From: Sycon ciliatum
Taxonomy: Eukaryota; Porifera; Calcarea; Leucosolenida; Sycettidae
DNA: 64,000 nucleotides
Direction: 5' to 3'
NCBI RefSeq assembly: GCF_964019385.1
Contig: NC_088654.1
Span: forward strand, 26,429,986-26,493,985
Part shown: positions 1 through 9,303 of the stretch, in pieces
Position numbering within the stretch: position 1 is the first letter of the stretch
Layout of the letters: the number at the start of each line of letters is the position of its first letter
Position numbers and translations under genes: made by a program
The notes under the pieces: generated by a model
Told to the model about the DNA's origin: nothing
Database searches by the model: none
What the model saw: only the letters and a program-made list of their open reading frames with translations

Positions 1-160
1 TGCTGGTTTGTCTCCTCCTTTGCCTTCTTTGCCTCTTATTTGTATTCTTTTATCTGTTTTACTGCTGTGGTTGGCTTTCACCCTTGTCTCAGTTTTATTG
101 GCCGTCATCATGATGTGCCATGAGATAATGATATAAATACAAAAAAAATAAATAAATACA
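1..160 (+). mobile_element. LINE-like 3' end (truncated by window start)
   Basis: A pyrimidine-rich stretch is followed by a block beginning GCTGTGGTTGGCTTTCACCC at about 83. It runs to a TGAGATAATGATATAAATAC segment and an A/T-rich AAATA-type tail. The same order (T-rich tract, GCYGTGGTTGGCTWTCACCC, TGAG plus AAATAAATAAA tail) recurs at 4460-4684. Two dispersed copies with the same 3' end and tail are typical of non-LTR retrotransposon 3' ends. No coding part is visible here, and the clade cannot be assigned. Confidence 0.5.
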
Positions 161-171
161 AAATACAAAAA

Positions 172-300
172 TACGATCAGTCACCGCCACCTCACAAAGG
201 TCCAAAGGTCGTTGACGCTGCAAATTCTATTCAAAAGAATCTTTTGAATAGAATTTGCAGCGTCAATGACCTTGGTGTGGTTGTGGTGACTGAGCGTGAT
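172..300. repeat. Imperfect palindrome / MITE-like hairpin
   Basis: The two halves are inverted copies centred on base 239. The core TTCAAAAGA/TCTTTTGAA (230-248) is perfect around a one-base centre. Similarity extends outward through GACGCTGCAAATTCTATTC to TCAGTCACC at the left end and GGTGACTGA at the right. There is no coding capacity. It is best read as a small non-autonomous foldback element or an inverted duplication. Confidence 0.65.
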
Positions 301-402
301 ATGAATTGGCTGCTGCAGTGGAGCCTCCGTGTTCTAGAAAATCTTAGAGTACTAAGTAGTACTAACTATTACTAGATAAACCTTGTTTTAGTGTGACGTA
401 AT

Positions 403-495
403 TATGTTGTTGATTTGACAGCATGAAACAAGGTGGAAGGTCACTGTTTCCGAACATGGTGTCCATCACCTTGTTTCATGCCGTCAAACCAACAT
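403..495. repeat. Inverted repeat (hairpin element)
   Basis: The left arm at 403-434 (containing CATGAAACAAGGTG) is the reverse complement, with a few mismatches, of the right arm at 467-495 (CACCTTGTTTCATG). A 32-bp spacer separates them. A third CCTTGTTTTAGTGTGACG stretch at about 381 resembles part of the arm. No gene is associated. Confidence 0.6.
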
Positions 496-844
496 GACAT
501 TGTGCAGTACTATCTAGAACTGGTGATTCAGTGTCCGATTATTCTTCGGATAGACAATTAGCCATAGCCAATTGACAATTTTGGCGTTCAATGTTAACCG
601 TTTCAATATTGTGCATAATCTTTACTTATAAAGAAGAGGCACCTGTGACGTGTGTTTGTGTGTGTGTCACGCAGAAGCGCTGCGGAGCAGCGCCGCCGGC
701 ATGCCCTGAGCACGCGAAGCGTGCGCGCGATCATGCGAACAGTGTAGCCACCACCACGTGCTGAGCACGTGTGCTGTTCATGTACTTGCTTCACCCGCAT
801 GCCACGTTCGGCCAGGCAACGCTGGCCGGGGGTGCTGCTAGTTG

Positions 845-1714
845 TTAAAGGGGAAGTTAAGGCAAAAATTAAAATTTCACCAGTTGTAGTCTTCGGGGTG
901 CTGAGTCGAATGGTCGTGGTCCGAGGAAGCTGAGACGCTCCCTTCCTACTTGAATCCCAATCGAACTCGCGCACTTCCACCGAAACTGGGTGACTGCGCC
1001 CTACTAGATGGGGATTTGTATGCAAAATGTCACTAAAAGCGCCATTTCGTTCTTAAAAAAGCACGGGTGACCGCGATTGGCCCATATGTTGTAGTCTTTT
1101 GGACGCTGAGTCGACTGGTTTTGGTCCGAAAAGGCTGCGATGCGGCGTTCCTCCTTTATTCCCAATCGAACATGGTTGAAGAAGCGGTCACGTGCTCCTG
1201 CGTACACCAGTCACCTGGTCACCGTGCCTGCAGGGTACAACTTACTAGCCTGTTTGACCTTTTTTGGGTGCAGTCCTGTCACTCGAGTTGAACCCGAGTT
1301 GAACCTTGGTGTGAAAGTTGTCACCTGCTGGCGTGGTGACCAGGTGATTTGGGCACCCAGGACCACGTGACCGCTTCTTCAACCATGTTCGATTGGGAAT
1401 AAAGGAGGAACGCTGCATCGCAGCCTTTTCGGACCAAAACCAGTCGACTCAGCGTCCCAAAGACTACAACATATGGGCCAATCGCGGTCATCCGTGCTTT
1501 TATAAGAACGAAATGGCGCTTTTAGTGACATTTTGCATACAAATCCCCATCTAGTAGGGCGCAGTCACCCAGTTTCGGTGGAAGTGCGCGAGTTCGATTG
1601 GGATTCAAGTAGGAAGGGAGCGTCTCAGCTTCCTCGGACCAACACCATTCGACTCAGCACCCCGAAGACTACAACTGGTGAAATTTTAATTTTTGCCTTA
1701 ACTTCCCCTTTAAG
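845..1714. mobile_element. Foldback/MITE element with long terminal inverted repeats and TTAA ends
   Basis: The ends read TTAA-AGGGGAAGTTAAGG at 845 and CCTTAACTTCCCCT-TTAA ending at 1714. The TTAA at each edge could be the target-site duplication used by piggyBac- and Kolobok-type transposons. Inverted arms of roughly 390 bp (about 845-1234 and 1322-1714) are highly similar and enclose ~85 bp of unrelated spacer. Each arm also holds two diverged direct copies of an ~85-bp module (left arm 884-968 and 1089-1171). Short open frames inside are mirror images in the two arms and have no recognisable domain, so I call it non-autonomous. Confidence 0.8.
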
Positions 1715-2349
1715 TAACAGATAAAGAGAACAAATCCGTTGCTCCCCGGGTTACAACGAGTGCTGAATGTCATAGATAGAGCTTTGAACATAGCAGAATC
1801 AGCAGCACAGGACGCTCAGGTTTGTTGTTCAATGTCGTAACGAACCTGCACGTCCTTTGGCGAGTCTGCTATGAAGGTTTAAGCGTTTCCTGGACTCGTG
1901 TTTGTAACAACCAAGTGTTCAAAAAACAGCCAAGCATTGCTGCAAAGACATTAGTTATTTTGTACTGAAACTCGACCGCTATGCTCCGAGAAAGGCGACA
2001 GCAATTCACAAGCACAGTACAGTGTACTTTTGTATGCCGGTGATGACCATGGCGACTAAACTCTCATAACGCTACTGAGCACTAGACTAACACACAAGCT
2101 ACACTTCTGTCAGAGGTGTAGCAGCAGTTCTGATCACAAAGACTTTTTAGTGCCCCGTTCTCATGGTTCTTCGCCACCTTACACTGCACACTTACAGGGC
2201 TGTGGACCAGTGTGGTAGTGTGGCAGTGTGGTAGACGCGAAACTCGCAAGACGGTGAATGAGTCATGATGTAGAGAGGGCAAGCTGCCTCATGGACATGG
2301 TACGTGACAACAAAGAACTGATCGACCTGTGAACAAGTCTGTAGTCTTA
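1715..2349. other. Unannotated interval
   Basis: I see no convincing gene, RNA or repeat here. Open frames are under 100 codons and have no recognisable motif. Confidence 0.5.
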
Positions 2350-2591
2350 TTAACCCTTTTTCTGAGTTTAGCTGCCACAGGACGGATCCATCCGCGCGCC
2401 TGTGCAGTGCATACTGCAGAAACTCAAATCTTTCGTAACTCGGCTTTCCCTGAGCGGAATTGAGCAATATTTAACCCTATAGGGCGGATATATCCGCCAG
2501 ACTGTACGGTGCATGCTGAGGTGACTTCAAACTTTCGTCATTCAGTCAATCCTTGTTCCAGTTCAACAAACGAAAGGTTTAACATTACCCT
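2350..2591. repeat. Two diverged tandem copies of a ~121-bp sequence starting TTAACCCT
   Basis: TTAACCCT occurs at 2350 and again at 2471, exactly 121 bp apart. Each copy continues with a GGAYGGATMYATCCGC-like palindromic stretch, then GTRCATRCTG and an ACTTTCGT-like stretch. A weaker third start (TTTAACATTACCCTCC) follows at about 2578. They could be diverged tandem repeats or nested transposon termini. No gene is visible around them. Confidence 0.4.
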
Positions 2592-3607
2592 CCTACAGAG
2601 GAAGTAGTTAGTACCCAGTGGAACCTGGATATCTGCATGTATACTGCATACAAACATAGAAAGCAGTAAGTTGAAAGTCAGCATAGCGAAGACAGAGATA
2701 GAGAGAAATACCATTGTTCCATAGCAAGTAGAGATAATACCATCTTTCCAGAATTGGGTAGTAGCAACGGAATTAAAAAAAGCCTCGAAGCCAGCCTAGT
2801 TAGAGTTACTGAAGTACAAGTTATGCATTCCTAATATCCTAAATTCCTATCACTCTGTTTCCAAATCTAAACAACACAATGTATGTCATAATTATAGATT
2901 GCGTACTAAAATATATATATATTTAAAAAAAACACAAAAACCACAAACTATATTTAAAAAACCCACAAAAACCACTCGCAAAACTTAACAAAACCTTTCA
3001 ATGTGACACTAGGCTGTACTGGCAACTTTTCTCTAGTGCGTAAATGCCTAGCCGTCATGCACGACAGTACGGAGATAGTTAGACTGCTGCTGGTGTTCAT
3101 CCACAGTTTATGCTACGTTCTAACCTATCCATTTGTGTCAAAATGTGTCGTTTCACTAGATGGGAATAGAGCATTAGGAATGTGATTGCGGTGGATGTCC
3201 TACATTGCTATGCAACAAAGCAGACATCAACCCAGGACTCGCTCTGTATCCAATCTGCACTATCATGCTGTTGATCAGAATGCAGTTGCAAATATCTCGC
3301 TTGATTTCACGACAAAATCTAGCATGTTATGGAATTAGGAAGAGCTGAGGGCTGACACAGGCTCAACTTTGACCATCCCCTGCTGAAGGTTGTGATGGTG
3401 GTGGGGTGGTTGGTACAAGGGGCTCAAGAGCTGTAGAGGCAGCAGCGGCCGTGTCTGGAATACCCAGGTGACTCAGAATCAGAGTGAGCTGTGCCTGCAT
3501 TACCTTCTGCTGTTCCAATTGCAGCCTGCACAGCAACAACAGAAGGAGCAGTAGTACCTGTACCATAGTATTATAGAGCAGAGTCCGAGCTGTTTGGACT
3601 CCCCAAG
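2592..3607. other. Unannotated AT-rich interval
   Basis: This is AT-rich sequence with oligo-A tracts around 2910-2990. A 67-codon minus-strand frame at 3363-3566 (Leu-rich, then Gln-rich, then Pro/Ser-rich) is low complexity, and I do not recognise it as a gene. Confidence 0.4.
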
Positions 3608-3613
3608 ATAAGT

Positions 3614-3680
3614 ATAGATTATAGACCGGTTAGGAGGTCTATATATCCTGTATAGACCAACTATGAGGTCTATAATCTAT
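3614..3680. repeat. Nested palindrome built on GGTCTATA
   Basis: ATAGATTATAGACC (3614-3627) is the perfect reverse complement of GGTCTATAATCTAT (3667-3680). Between them GGTCTATATATCC and TGTATAGACC form a second, inner inverted pair. The stretch could form a two-level hairpin or cruciform. Confidence 0.65.
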
Positions 3681-3807
3681 TTATCGTGTTCTCCACGCAA
3701 TAGTTTCTCTTCATATACGACATATCCTTGTAATTCTAGTATTATACTATAGCCTATACCGCATTGTACTGCATTGAAAGTCAAGATCATTGTTTAAACT
3801 AGGTTCA

Positions 3808-3888
3808 GCATCGGTAGCACAGTGGCTGGGTGGTAAGGAAGAGTGACTGAGATTCACAAGGTTGTGGGTTCAAATCCCATCTTGTGTA
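3808..3888 (+). mobile_element. tRNA-derived SINE head / degenerate tRNA-like sequence
   Basis: A box-A-like TAGCACAGTGGCTGGGTGG (about 3815) is followed 40-50 bases later by a good RNA polymerase III B box, GGTTCAAATCC (3867-3877). The T arm folds (GTGGG/CCCAT around TTCAAAT). An anticodon-like arm is present, with stem GTGA/TCAC and a 7-base loop CTGAGAT that has T33 and would place GAG (Leu) as the anticodon. The 5' and 3' acceptor strands do not pair, so this is not a working tRNA. A SINE promoter region or tRNA pseudogene is the best reading. Confidence 0.6.
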
Positions 3889-3973
3889 TTTCTGCTTTCT
3901 TCAAAAATTTCTTTTTCTAAGTTGGAGAGAAAATTTCTAAGTCCAAGAAATTCTAAGGAGTCAAATATAAGTA

Positions 3974-4025
3974 GTCAAATATATCGTGTATTTGACTAAG
4001 CAGTCAAATACGCGATATATTTGAC
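3974..4025. repeat. Inverted repeat GTCAAATA...TATTTGAC
   Basis: The arms at 3974-3996 and 4003-4025 are each themselves GTCAAATA(n)TATTTGAC palindromes and are also mutually inverted. Further partial GTCAAATA copies lie at about 3960 and 4053. No gene is associated. Confidence 0.6.
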
Positions 4026-4180
4026 CGCTTAGGTATCAGGGAAATTAGTGGGGTCAAATACTAAGAAGGCGATAAATAGTGTAAATAGTGTTCTTATACT
4101 AGTACTAGTACTAGCACCACGACTAAAGCTACCATTTCTGGCGCACAAACATATCCAGCACAAGCAGCACCATCACAGCG

Positions 4181-4395
4181 TCCACCTCCACCACCGCCTT
4201 CCCTCCATCACCGCGTTCCTCCACCACCGCCTCCCCACCACCACCGCCTCCCCTCCACCACCGCCTCCCCTCCATCACCGCCTTCCCTCCATCGCCGCCT
4301 CCCCTCCACCACCGCCTCCCCTCCATCGCCAGCGCCACCAGCACCACCGCCAGCACACCCGCCACCGCAACCACCAGCACCAAACACCATCACCG
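4181..4395. repeat. CCACC/CCGCCTCCCCTCCAT-type minisatellite (low complexity)
   Basis: The plus strand has near-tandem copies of CCACCACCGCCTCCCCTCCA and variants, grading into CCACCGCCAGCAC. Translation gives His/Pro/Ser/Thr-rich (plus) or Gly/Trp/Arg-rich (minus) low-complexity peptides in several frames. I read it as a minisatellite rather than a gene. Confidence 0.7.
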
Positions 4396-4459
4396 TGATC
4401 ACCACCACGGCCACAAAAGACAAAAACACAAAGGACAGTGGGGGAAAGAGAATCGCTAC

Positions 4460-4684
4460 GGAGCACAGGGGCAAAGCTGGTCCCCCTTTCAGGGGCAGGC
4501 TGGTCTCCCTTTCAGGGGGGCGGGGGCGGAGGTATCCTCGACCGCATACTTCTTTCTTCTCTTTTTCTTTATTCCTTTCTTTTCTTTTCTTTTCTTGCCG
4601 TGGTTGGCTATCACCCCTCTCTTACACTTTGCGTGCCAATTGGTCATGGACCACGAGTTGAGTGAAATAAATAAATAAATAAAT
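4460..4684 (+). mobile_element. LINE-like 3' end with (AAAT)n tail
   Basis: This is a second copy of the 3' end seen at 1-160. A polypyrimidine tract (4547-4600) is followed by GCCGTGGTTGGCTATCACCC, then TGAGTG and AAATAAATAAATAAATAAAT. Upstream lies a duplicated ~23-bp motif (GCTGGTCYCCCTTTCAGGGG at about 4475 and 4499). No RT coding sequence is attached, so the copy is strongly 5'-truncated. Confidence 0.55.
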
Positions 4685-5851
4685 GCTGTAAGTCAGCCAA
4701 TATTCTGCGCATACCGTATTTTTGGCTATTTAGGCGTGGGTATTTTTGGCCGAAAATTTGTTGCGGCTGAAAGTTTGTTATGCAAGGTTCAGTGTGACAG
4801 TGTATACAAGCAGCAGGAGTACAGGCTGAAATTGTCATGGGGCTGTAATGTGTTCTAGCCCTGGGAGGCCGAAATTTAAAGGCGCTGAAGATGTGTAGAC
4901 TTACATGTAGAGTAGGTGTAGAATGGCTGGTGCATGTCATTCATGGGCATTATGTGCACGCTGAACCAACAATACAGGCCGACATTATTATGGGGGTGCA
5001 CATGCCCCCCCCCCCCTCCCGTGCTGCATGCGGGCTACGCGAATGGAGCTGGTGAAGCTTGCCGGACACTAGGTCTCTGCGGTGTCAGGGTTTCGGTGTC
5101 ATAGCTCAACACATACCGGACGTTTTTCGAGAGGTCCGCATCTCTCTTATCCTTGCTCTTCGATTCCAATTGCTCCGTCCACTCGAGCAGTCTGTTGGCT
5201 GGCTTTTCCCAATTGCCCAACATTTCCTGCACTGGAAAGGGATAGAGAACAGGGGGAAGGAAGAGAGAAACTATGTTCTGGTTGAAAGTATCCCCACACA
5301 TCATATACTATTATAATTATTCCCGTAGCTATGCAAAAGATTGTCAATATCAATGTATATACCGGAATTGTCCTCGCTGTGGTGATGGTGATGTGAGTGC
5401 AGAGTTTGGATCGGCCAAGAACGCAATGTGGTGGTGTGGTGTATTGTATTATGCAAAAGGCGTTACTTCAGTAACGTCTGGCGCTGGCCAGGGTCCACAC
5501 AGCTTTAATTCCGTGTTTGTTTGTGCCGTCGGCATGCCTGGCACTATCCCGTACCTGTCCCGTACCGTACCAACAAAGACAGCTGGCCACAATATTCAAA
5601 TAGGGCTTTCAAATGCAAGATCATAACGTGAAGCAACTCGGAAGAATGAGTATGTATGCGAAGTGTATCGGGAGAATGAAGAGAAGGGCGATAGTGCGGG
5701 TTTGAATCCGAGGTTATGTCTTAAAAACAAAAAGGAGAAATAAAAAATTTATAACATCCCTATGCTGTTCGGAGATTGAGAATCATCCCTATGCTTTTTT
5801 TGCTTAGGTCATCAAGGTGGTAGACGGTGTCATATTACCCTCGAATGCAAA
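4685..5851. other. Unannotated interval with one poly-C run
   Basis: I find no recognisable gene. A 12-base C run lies at 5005-5016, and a small perfect palindrome CGTTACTTCAGTAACG at about 5461. A B-box-like GGGTTTGAATCC at 5698-5709 has no matching A box that I can identify. Open frames of 85-117 codons in this stretch carry no motif. Confidence 0.45.
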
Positions 5852-6049
5852 GAGAAAGTTTATTTCTTTCGCTCAGGGGCCTACGCTATGCTTTTTTGCC
5901 TACATTGTAGCTCATCATGCATGTTATTCGAACACATGGAAACTTTTTGCAATACAATGATGTAGCCGATCAGTTCGTTGTGGTATGGTTGGGCATTATA
6001 GCCATCAAAGCATAGCGTAGGGCCCTGAGCTTCCAAGCTTTCTCGTTAC
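5852..6049. mobile_element. Small MITE-like inverted-repeat element
   Basis: Left arm GCTCAGGGGCCTACGCTATG (from 5871) and right arm CATAGCGTAGGGCCCTGAGC (ending 6030) are near-perfect inverted copies. Weaker pairing extends out to GAGAAAG at 5852 and CTTTCTC ending near 6049. The interior is ~110 bp of non-coding sequence. The target-site duplication is unclear. Confidence 0.65.
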
Positions 6050-6414
6050 AGTACACAGGGAAATTGACTATTCGCTGGCTATCTTTTTTGAAAGGATTGG
6101 GAGAATTTCAAATTCGGGGAAGTGAACTGCCTGAAAAGAGAAAAGAAATGCCAGACTCACCAGCACTCGAACCCGGGACCTTGCCTGTCATGAGTCCTGG
6201 TGGTGACAGCCATTTTTGCTCAGACTTTTCCTATTTTCGAGCCTTTCACTCAAACCAATGAATTTTGTAACAGTAGATACTTATGTAGGTGTTGGGAGAA
6301 CACGGCATTATGTAGTGCTGCCATGCACACACTACTCCCGCTTTAATAATGACATAGCCTAATCAAGCTCAACTGACGGGGGAATCCCCCTCCCCCCTGG
6401 AAACACTGGGTATT

Positions 6415-6498
6415 GAACGGGGAGAAAGTAAAACATACATACACACATATACAAACCCAATCACACAAACGCGCGCACACACACATACACACATATGT

Positions 6499-6586
<88 letters not shown>
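6415..6586. repeat. CA-rich degenerate tract ending in perfect (AC)43
   Basis: Degenerate ACACATA/CACGCGCA sequence from about 6430 passes into an uninterrupted AC run at 6501-6586. The run abuts the 3' end of the LINE fragment at 6587-6880, so on the minus strand it sits as a (GT)n tail of that element. Confidence 0.9.
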
Positions 6587-6588
<2 letters not shown>

Positions 6589-6880
6589 TGAACCTTGAAC
6601 TTGCCCATTGCCGTAGGTAATGATAACGAGAGGACTAATTCGGCGGCAACCGGCAGAAAAGTTCGTGGCGCTTGAGATCGCCGGGGCGGCAACACGTCTT
6701 CCCGCAACCACAACGATACTCTGTCTCGGCGGAGACATCACGAGGCTGAGGACGACGGTGGATGACCTCCATCCACTCCGAGCGGTTCTGGGCAGTGTCG
6801 AGCCATTCCTTCTCCGGGACAAGTGGATGAATGCGGTTGAAATCGTCCACAACCACATCCCGCCAACGCTTGCGTGCCCC
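6587..6880 (-). pseudogene. 5'-truncated LINE: C-terminal fragment of an RT protein plus 3' UTR
   Basis: The minus-strand frame from about 6880 to the stop at 6635-6637 encodes RKRWRDVVVDDF, then ~45 residues including EWLDTAQNRSEW, and ends with C-x-C-x12-H-x3-C (CGCGKTCC...RHELFC). It aligns in order with the C-terminus of the intact LINE ORF at 60440-63733 (KKRWRDVVVTDL, EWFHQAQDRPTW, and CACGRPFG...RHAPHC). The 3' UTR (6587-6634) also matches that element: CCTTGAACCTTGAAC next to (AC)n, and a stem-loop at 6606-6622. Upstream sequence dissolves into C-rich low complexity, so the copy is a dead 5' truncation of a related, diverged subfamily. Confidence 0.85.
6606..6622 (-). other. Putative 3' stem-loop of truncated LINE
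   Basis: On the plus strand CATTGCC-GTA-GGTAATG forms a 7-bp stem (one G-T pair) with a 3-nt loop. In the minus-strand RNA that pair becomes an A-C mismatch. It is at the same place, with the same loop, as the stem at 60420-60434 of the intact element. Confidence 0.5.
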
Positions 6881-6915
6881 CCCCCCCCCCACCCCTGGCC
6901 CACCCCCCCACACCC
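6877..6915. repeat. C14 run and C-rich low-complexity sequence
   Basis: Fourteen Cs at 6877-6890 are followed by C-rich CCCACCC-type sequence. It marks the 5' truncation edge of the LINE fragment. Confidence 0.8.
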
Positions 6916-7120
6916 ACATATTTGTACTTGTACTTTCTCGATCTGGTCACATAGGTCTCCCCGGGAGAAGGGAGAGAGACTCAAAATGATCTTGGAAAGC
7001 TGACTCAATTGCCTATTGAACTGCCCAACGGCTGATACACGCTAATACCCCCAAGATTTGGGTGGACTTGGGGAAATGATCCCACTTATAGGCTCTCCAC
7101 ACCTCAGCAAGAGAGACACC

Positions 7121-7257
7121 ACCCCCCCCCCCCCCCCCATCCCCACATACACCCACCCACAAACACACACGCACACACGCACGCACGCACACACACGCGC
7201 ACACACGCACGCACGCGCGCACGCACGCACGCATGCACACACACACACACGCATGCA
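7121..7257. repeat. C17 run followed by degenerate (CA/CG)n
   Basis: A 17-base C run at 7122-7138 is followed by CACACGCACGCACG-type sequence to about 7257. It is low complexity and non-coding. Confidence 0.85.
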
Positions 7258-7557
7258 AGAAAGCAGGTAAGATACTTACATTGCTGATCTGTAAAGGTTG
7301 AGTTGTTCTTCCACTTGCTCAGACGTTTCACCTGCATTTCATCAACGAATATACAGAATATACACAAACCATACATACTCAATCCGCGGACAGAACTGTT
7401 TCGTCCTTTGTGGACTCATCATAGCAGAACAGAGAAAATCTGATAGCAATGAAAAATAGAATTTCCAAAGTCAGATCCATCCCACACATACACCTGTTTC
7501 ACATACTCTAAATTCAGAATTTTTTGGTGCTCAATATTTTCGGTATGAGGGCCAGGT

Positions 7558-7680
7558 TATTTTATTATTATTATACGCATTCCCGCGTTGAAGTGTAGCA
7601 GCAGTATGCTGCGTCCACAGCTTCGCTTATGCAGAATGGCTTGGGTGAGAGGAGAGGGGAGAGAAAGCAACAAGGCAACC
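7558..7680 (-). mobile_element. Possible LINE 3' end with (AAT)n tail
   Basis: On the minus strand the stretch ends ...GGGAATGCGTATAATAATAATAAAATAA. A GC-balanced sequence terminating in an (AAT)n tail is a common LINE 3' architecture. I see no homologous second copy in the window, so this is tentative. Confidence 0.3.
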
Positions 7681-8410
7681 AACATCTATGAAATTATATA
7701 TAGGCCAGGTTAGGTGAACAGAAATTTTAGGTACAGAGAGCAGTTCCCTATTGGATTATGTGTGTTTGTGTTTGTTCAGTGCATTGAAATTTTAGGTACG
7801 AAACAGATGCACCGAAAGTGCCAAAAATAAAAGTACATCGAAAATTTGTGAAATTCCAGTAATTTATCACTGAAGGCAGACGCGCTGACCCCATATCATC
7901 ATATGTTTAATTCGAGCTACACGTGTACACGAAAAACTGTGTTTATTTTTACGTTATATTAGCATACACATTTCATAAGTCAACGGTTGTTTAAAAATAG
8001 ACGTCAAAACGGATTATCTCCTCCAGTATTTTGATCACAGGAAAAAGCCGAGGCTCACTGTACTATCACTACTTCAGTAACGAAGTTACGTATTGTACTT
8101 CTCCGTGTGTTGGCACATAGCACGTCTGTTACTTCTAAGCAGGGGTCGCGCTTCTGGACTTCATTCTATTCTATGTAGAAAACTGTGCTTTCAAATTAAT
8201 TCTAGCCATACATTATTCGTAACCTTCACTGATGAGATCTATAGTGGTAGCAACAGCACTGTATGGAGGAAAAAACATTATTAATTTTGTCCGTATCCAC
8301 AACTTGGAGTCATGTTACTAGTGTGTGAGGTCAGCCAGGAAGCGTGTGCAGTGGAGGTGGAATTGCTTCATTGAGACTAAAGAAGCCAAACAAAGTACAC
8401 ATCCCAACCT
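7681..8410. other. Unannotated interval
   Basis: I see nothing that I can support as a gene, RNA or repeat in this AT-rich stretch. Confidence 0.4.
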
Positions 8411-8640
8411 AAGTGGCCCTTACATGGCCATTCCCAACTTGTGCAGAAGCTATAAGCTTCTATGCAGACAGTGGACTTACTCGATGGCGTTTGGGAATTC
8501 CCAGTAACCATCGGAAACGCAGCAGGATCACAAGGATGCTACTGTTGCCAAACGTGTTTTCCAACAGCTCCACACCGTCCATTCTCTCGCATCGGCGGAT
8601 GTACATTGCCCAAGTACTCTCTAAGGTACTCTGAGCCTCA
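8411..8640 (+). pseudogene. Possible frameshifted Ty3/gypsy-type reverse transcriptase relic
   Basis: Three overlapping plus-strand frames carry short pieces that occur in the right order for a Ty3/gypsy RT. They are a PFPTCAEAIS-like stretch (about 8420-8455), a VDLLDGVWEFPV stretch (about 8470-8505) resembling the motif-A block LDxxSGYWQIPV, and a FSNSSTPSILSHRRM stretch (about 8560-8605) resembling the LSNAPxTFQRxM block. No single frame is intact and the catalytic YxDD block is not visible, so any element is long dead. The similarity was judged by eye and may be spurious. Confidence 0.3.
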
Positions 8641-9030
8641 TTGGCGACCTAGGTTGGGTCAAAAATATATACATGCAGAGCACATACAAGTCAGGGACTT
8701 CCCCTCTTACATGTATGGCATAAGTATAACTTCGAACCTTCCAAGTCACAGTGTGTTGGAGTGAGCATCCAAGACGTGCTCGAGCCGATAGCCAGCTAGC
8801 CGTAGAACGTCAGTACCGTCGTTCAGTGTCGTGCAATGTCATCGCATGAGCTGATTGTCAAGTAACTGGTGGTGTTAGTGGACATTATAGTGTAACGTGT
8901 GGTTCTGCGGTCCTTTTCTTTACTACAAATTACTCCTTGGCTCTCCATCTGAAAAATATGATGCACGCATTCAAGGAGTTTTATTTTTAGGCACATGTAC
9001 ACTGTAGAGAAACTTTTGGGTCGAGAGTGA
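8641..9030. other. Unique left flank of the satellite
   Basis: No gene or repeat was identified. The satellite begins abruptly at about 9031 without a gradient of decayed units. Confidence 0.5.
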
Positions 9031-9303
9031 AACAAGCAGTGGAGAGCGTTTCCACAGTACAAGCAATGGAGAGCGTTTCCACAGTACAAGCAGTGGAGAG
9101 CGTTTCCACAGTACAAGCAATGGAGAGCGTTTCCCCAGTACAAGCAGTGGAGAGCGTTTCCCCAGTACAAGCAATGGAGAGCGTTTCCCCAGTACAAGCA
9201 GTGGAGAGCGTTTCCCCAGTACAAGCAATGGAGAGCGTTTCCCCAGTACAAGCAGTGGAGAGCGTTTCCACAGTACAAGCAATGGAGAGCGTTTCCCCAG
9301 TAC

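Noticed and set aside
603-1724. Two similar small ORFs (MHTNPHLVGRSHPVSVEV...) on opposite strands
   Set aside because: They are the same sequence in the two inverted arms of the foldback element, not a duplicated gene.
3363-3566. 67-aa Leu/Gln/Pro-rich minus-strand protein
   Set aside because: Low complexity, short, no start context or homologue that I recognise.
3808-3888. Functional tRNA-Leu gene
   Set aside because: The acceptor strands do not pair and the variable arm is too short for tRNA-Leu.
4048-4474. Pro/His-rich or Gly/Trp-rich proteins
   Set aside because: All overlap the CCACC-type minisatellite and are open in several frames; low complexity only.
6343-7382. Cys/Val- and His/Thr-rich ORFs around 6.4-7.4 kb
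   Set aside because: They are translations of CA/GT and poly-C low-complexity sequence; only the 6635-6880 minus-strand part has real homology (to the LINE C-terminus).
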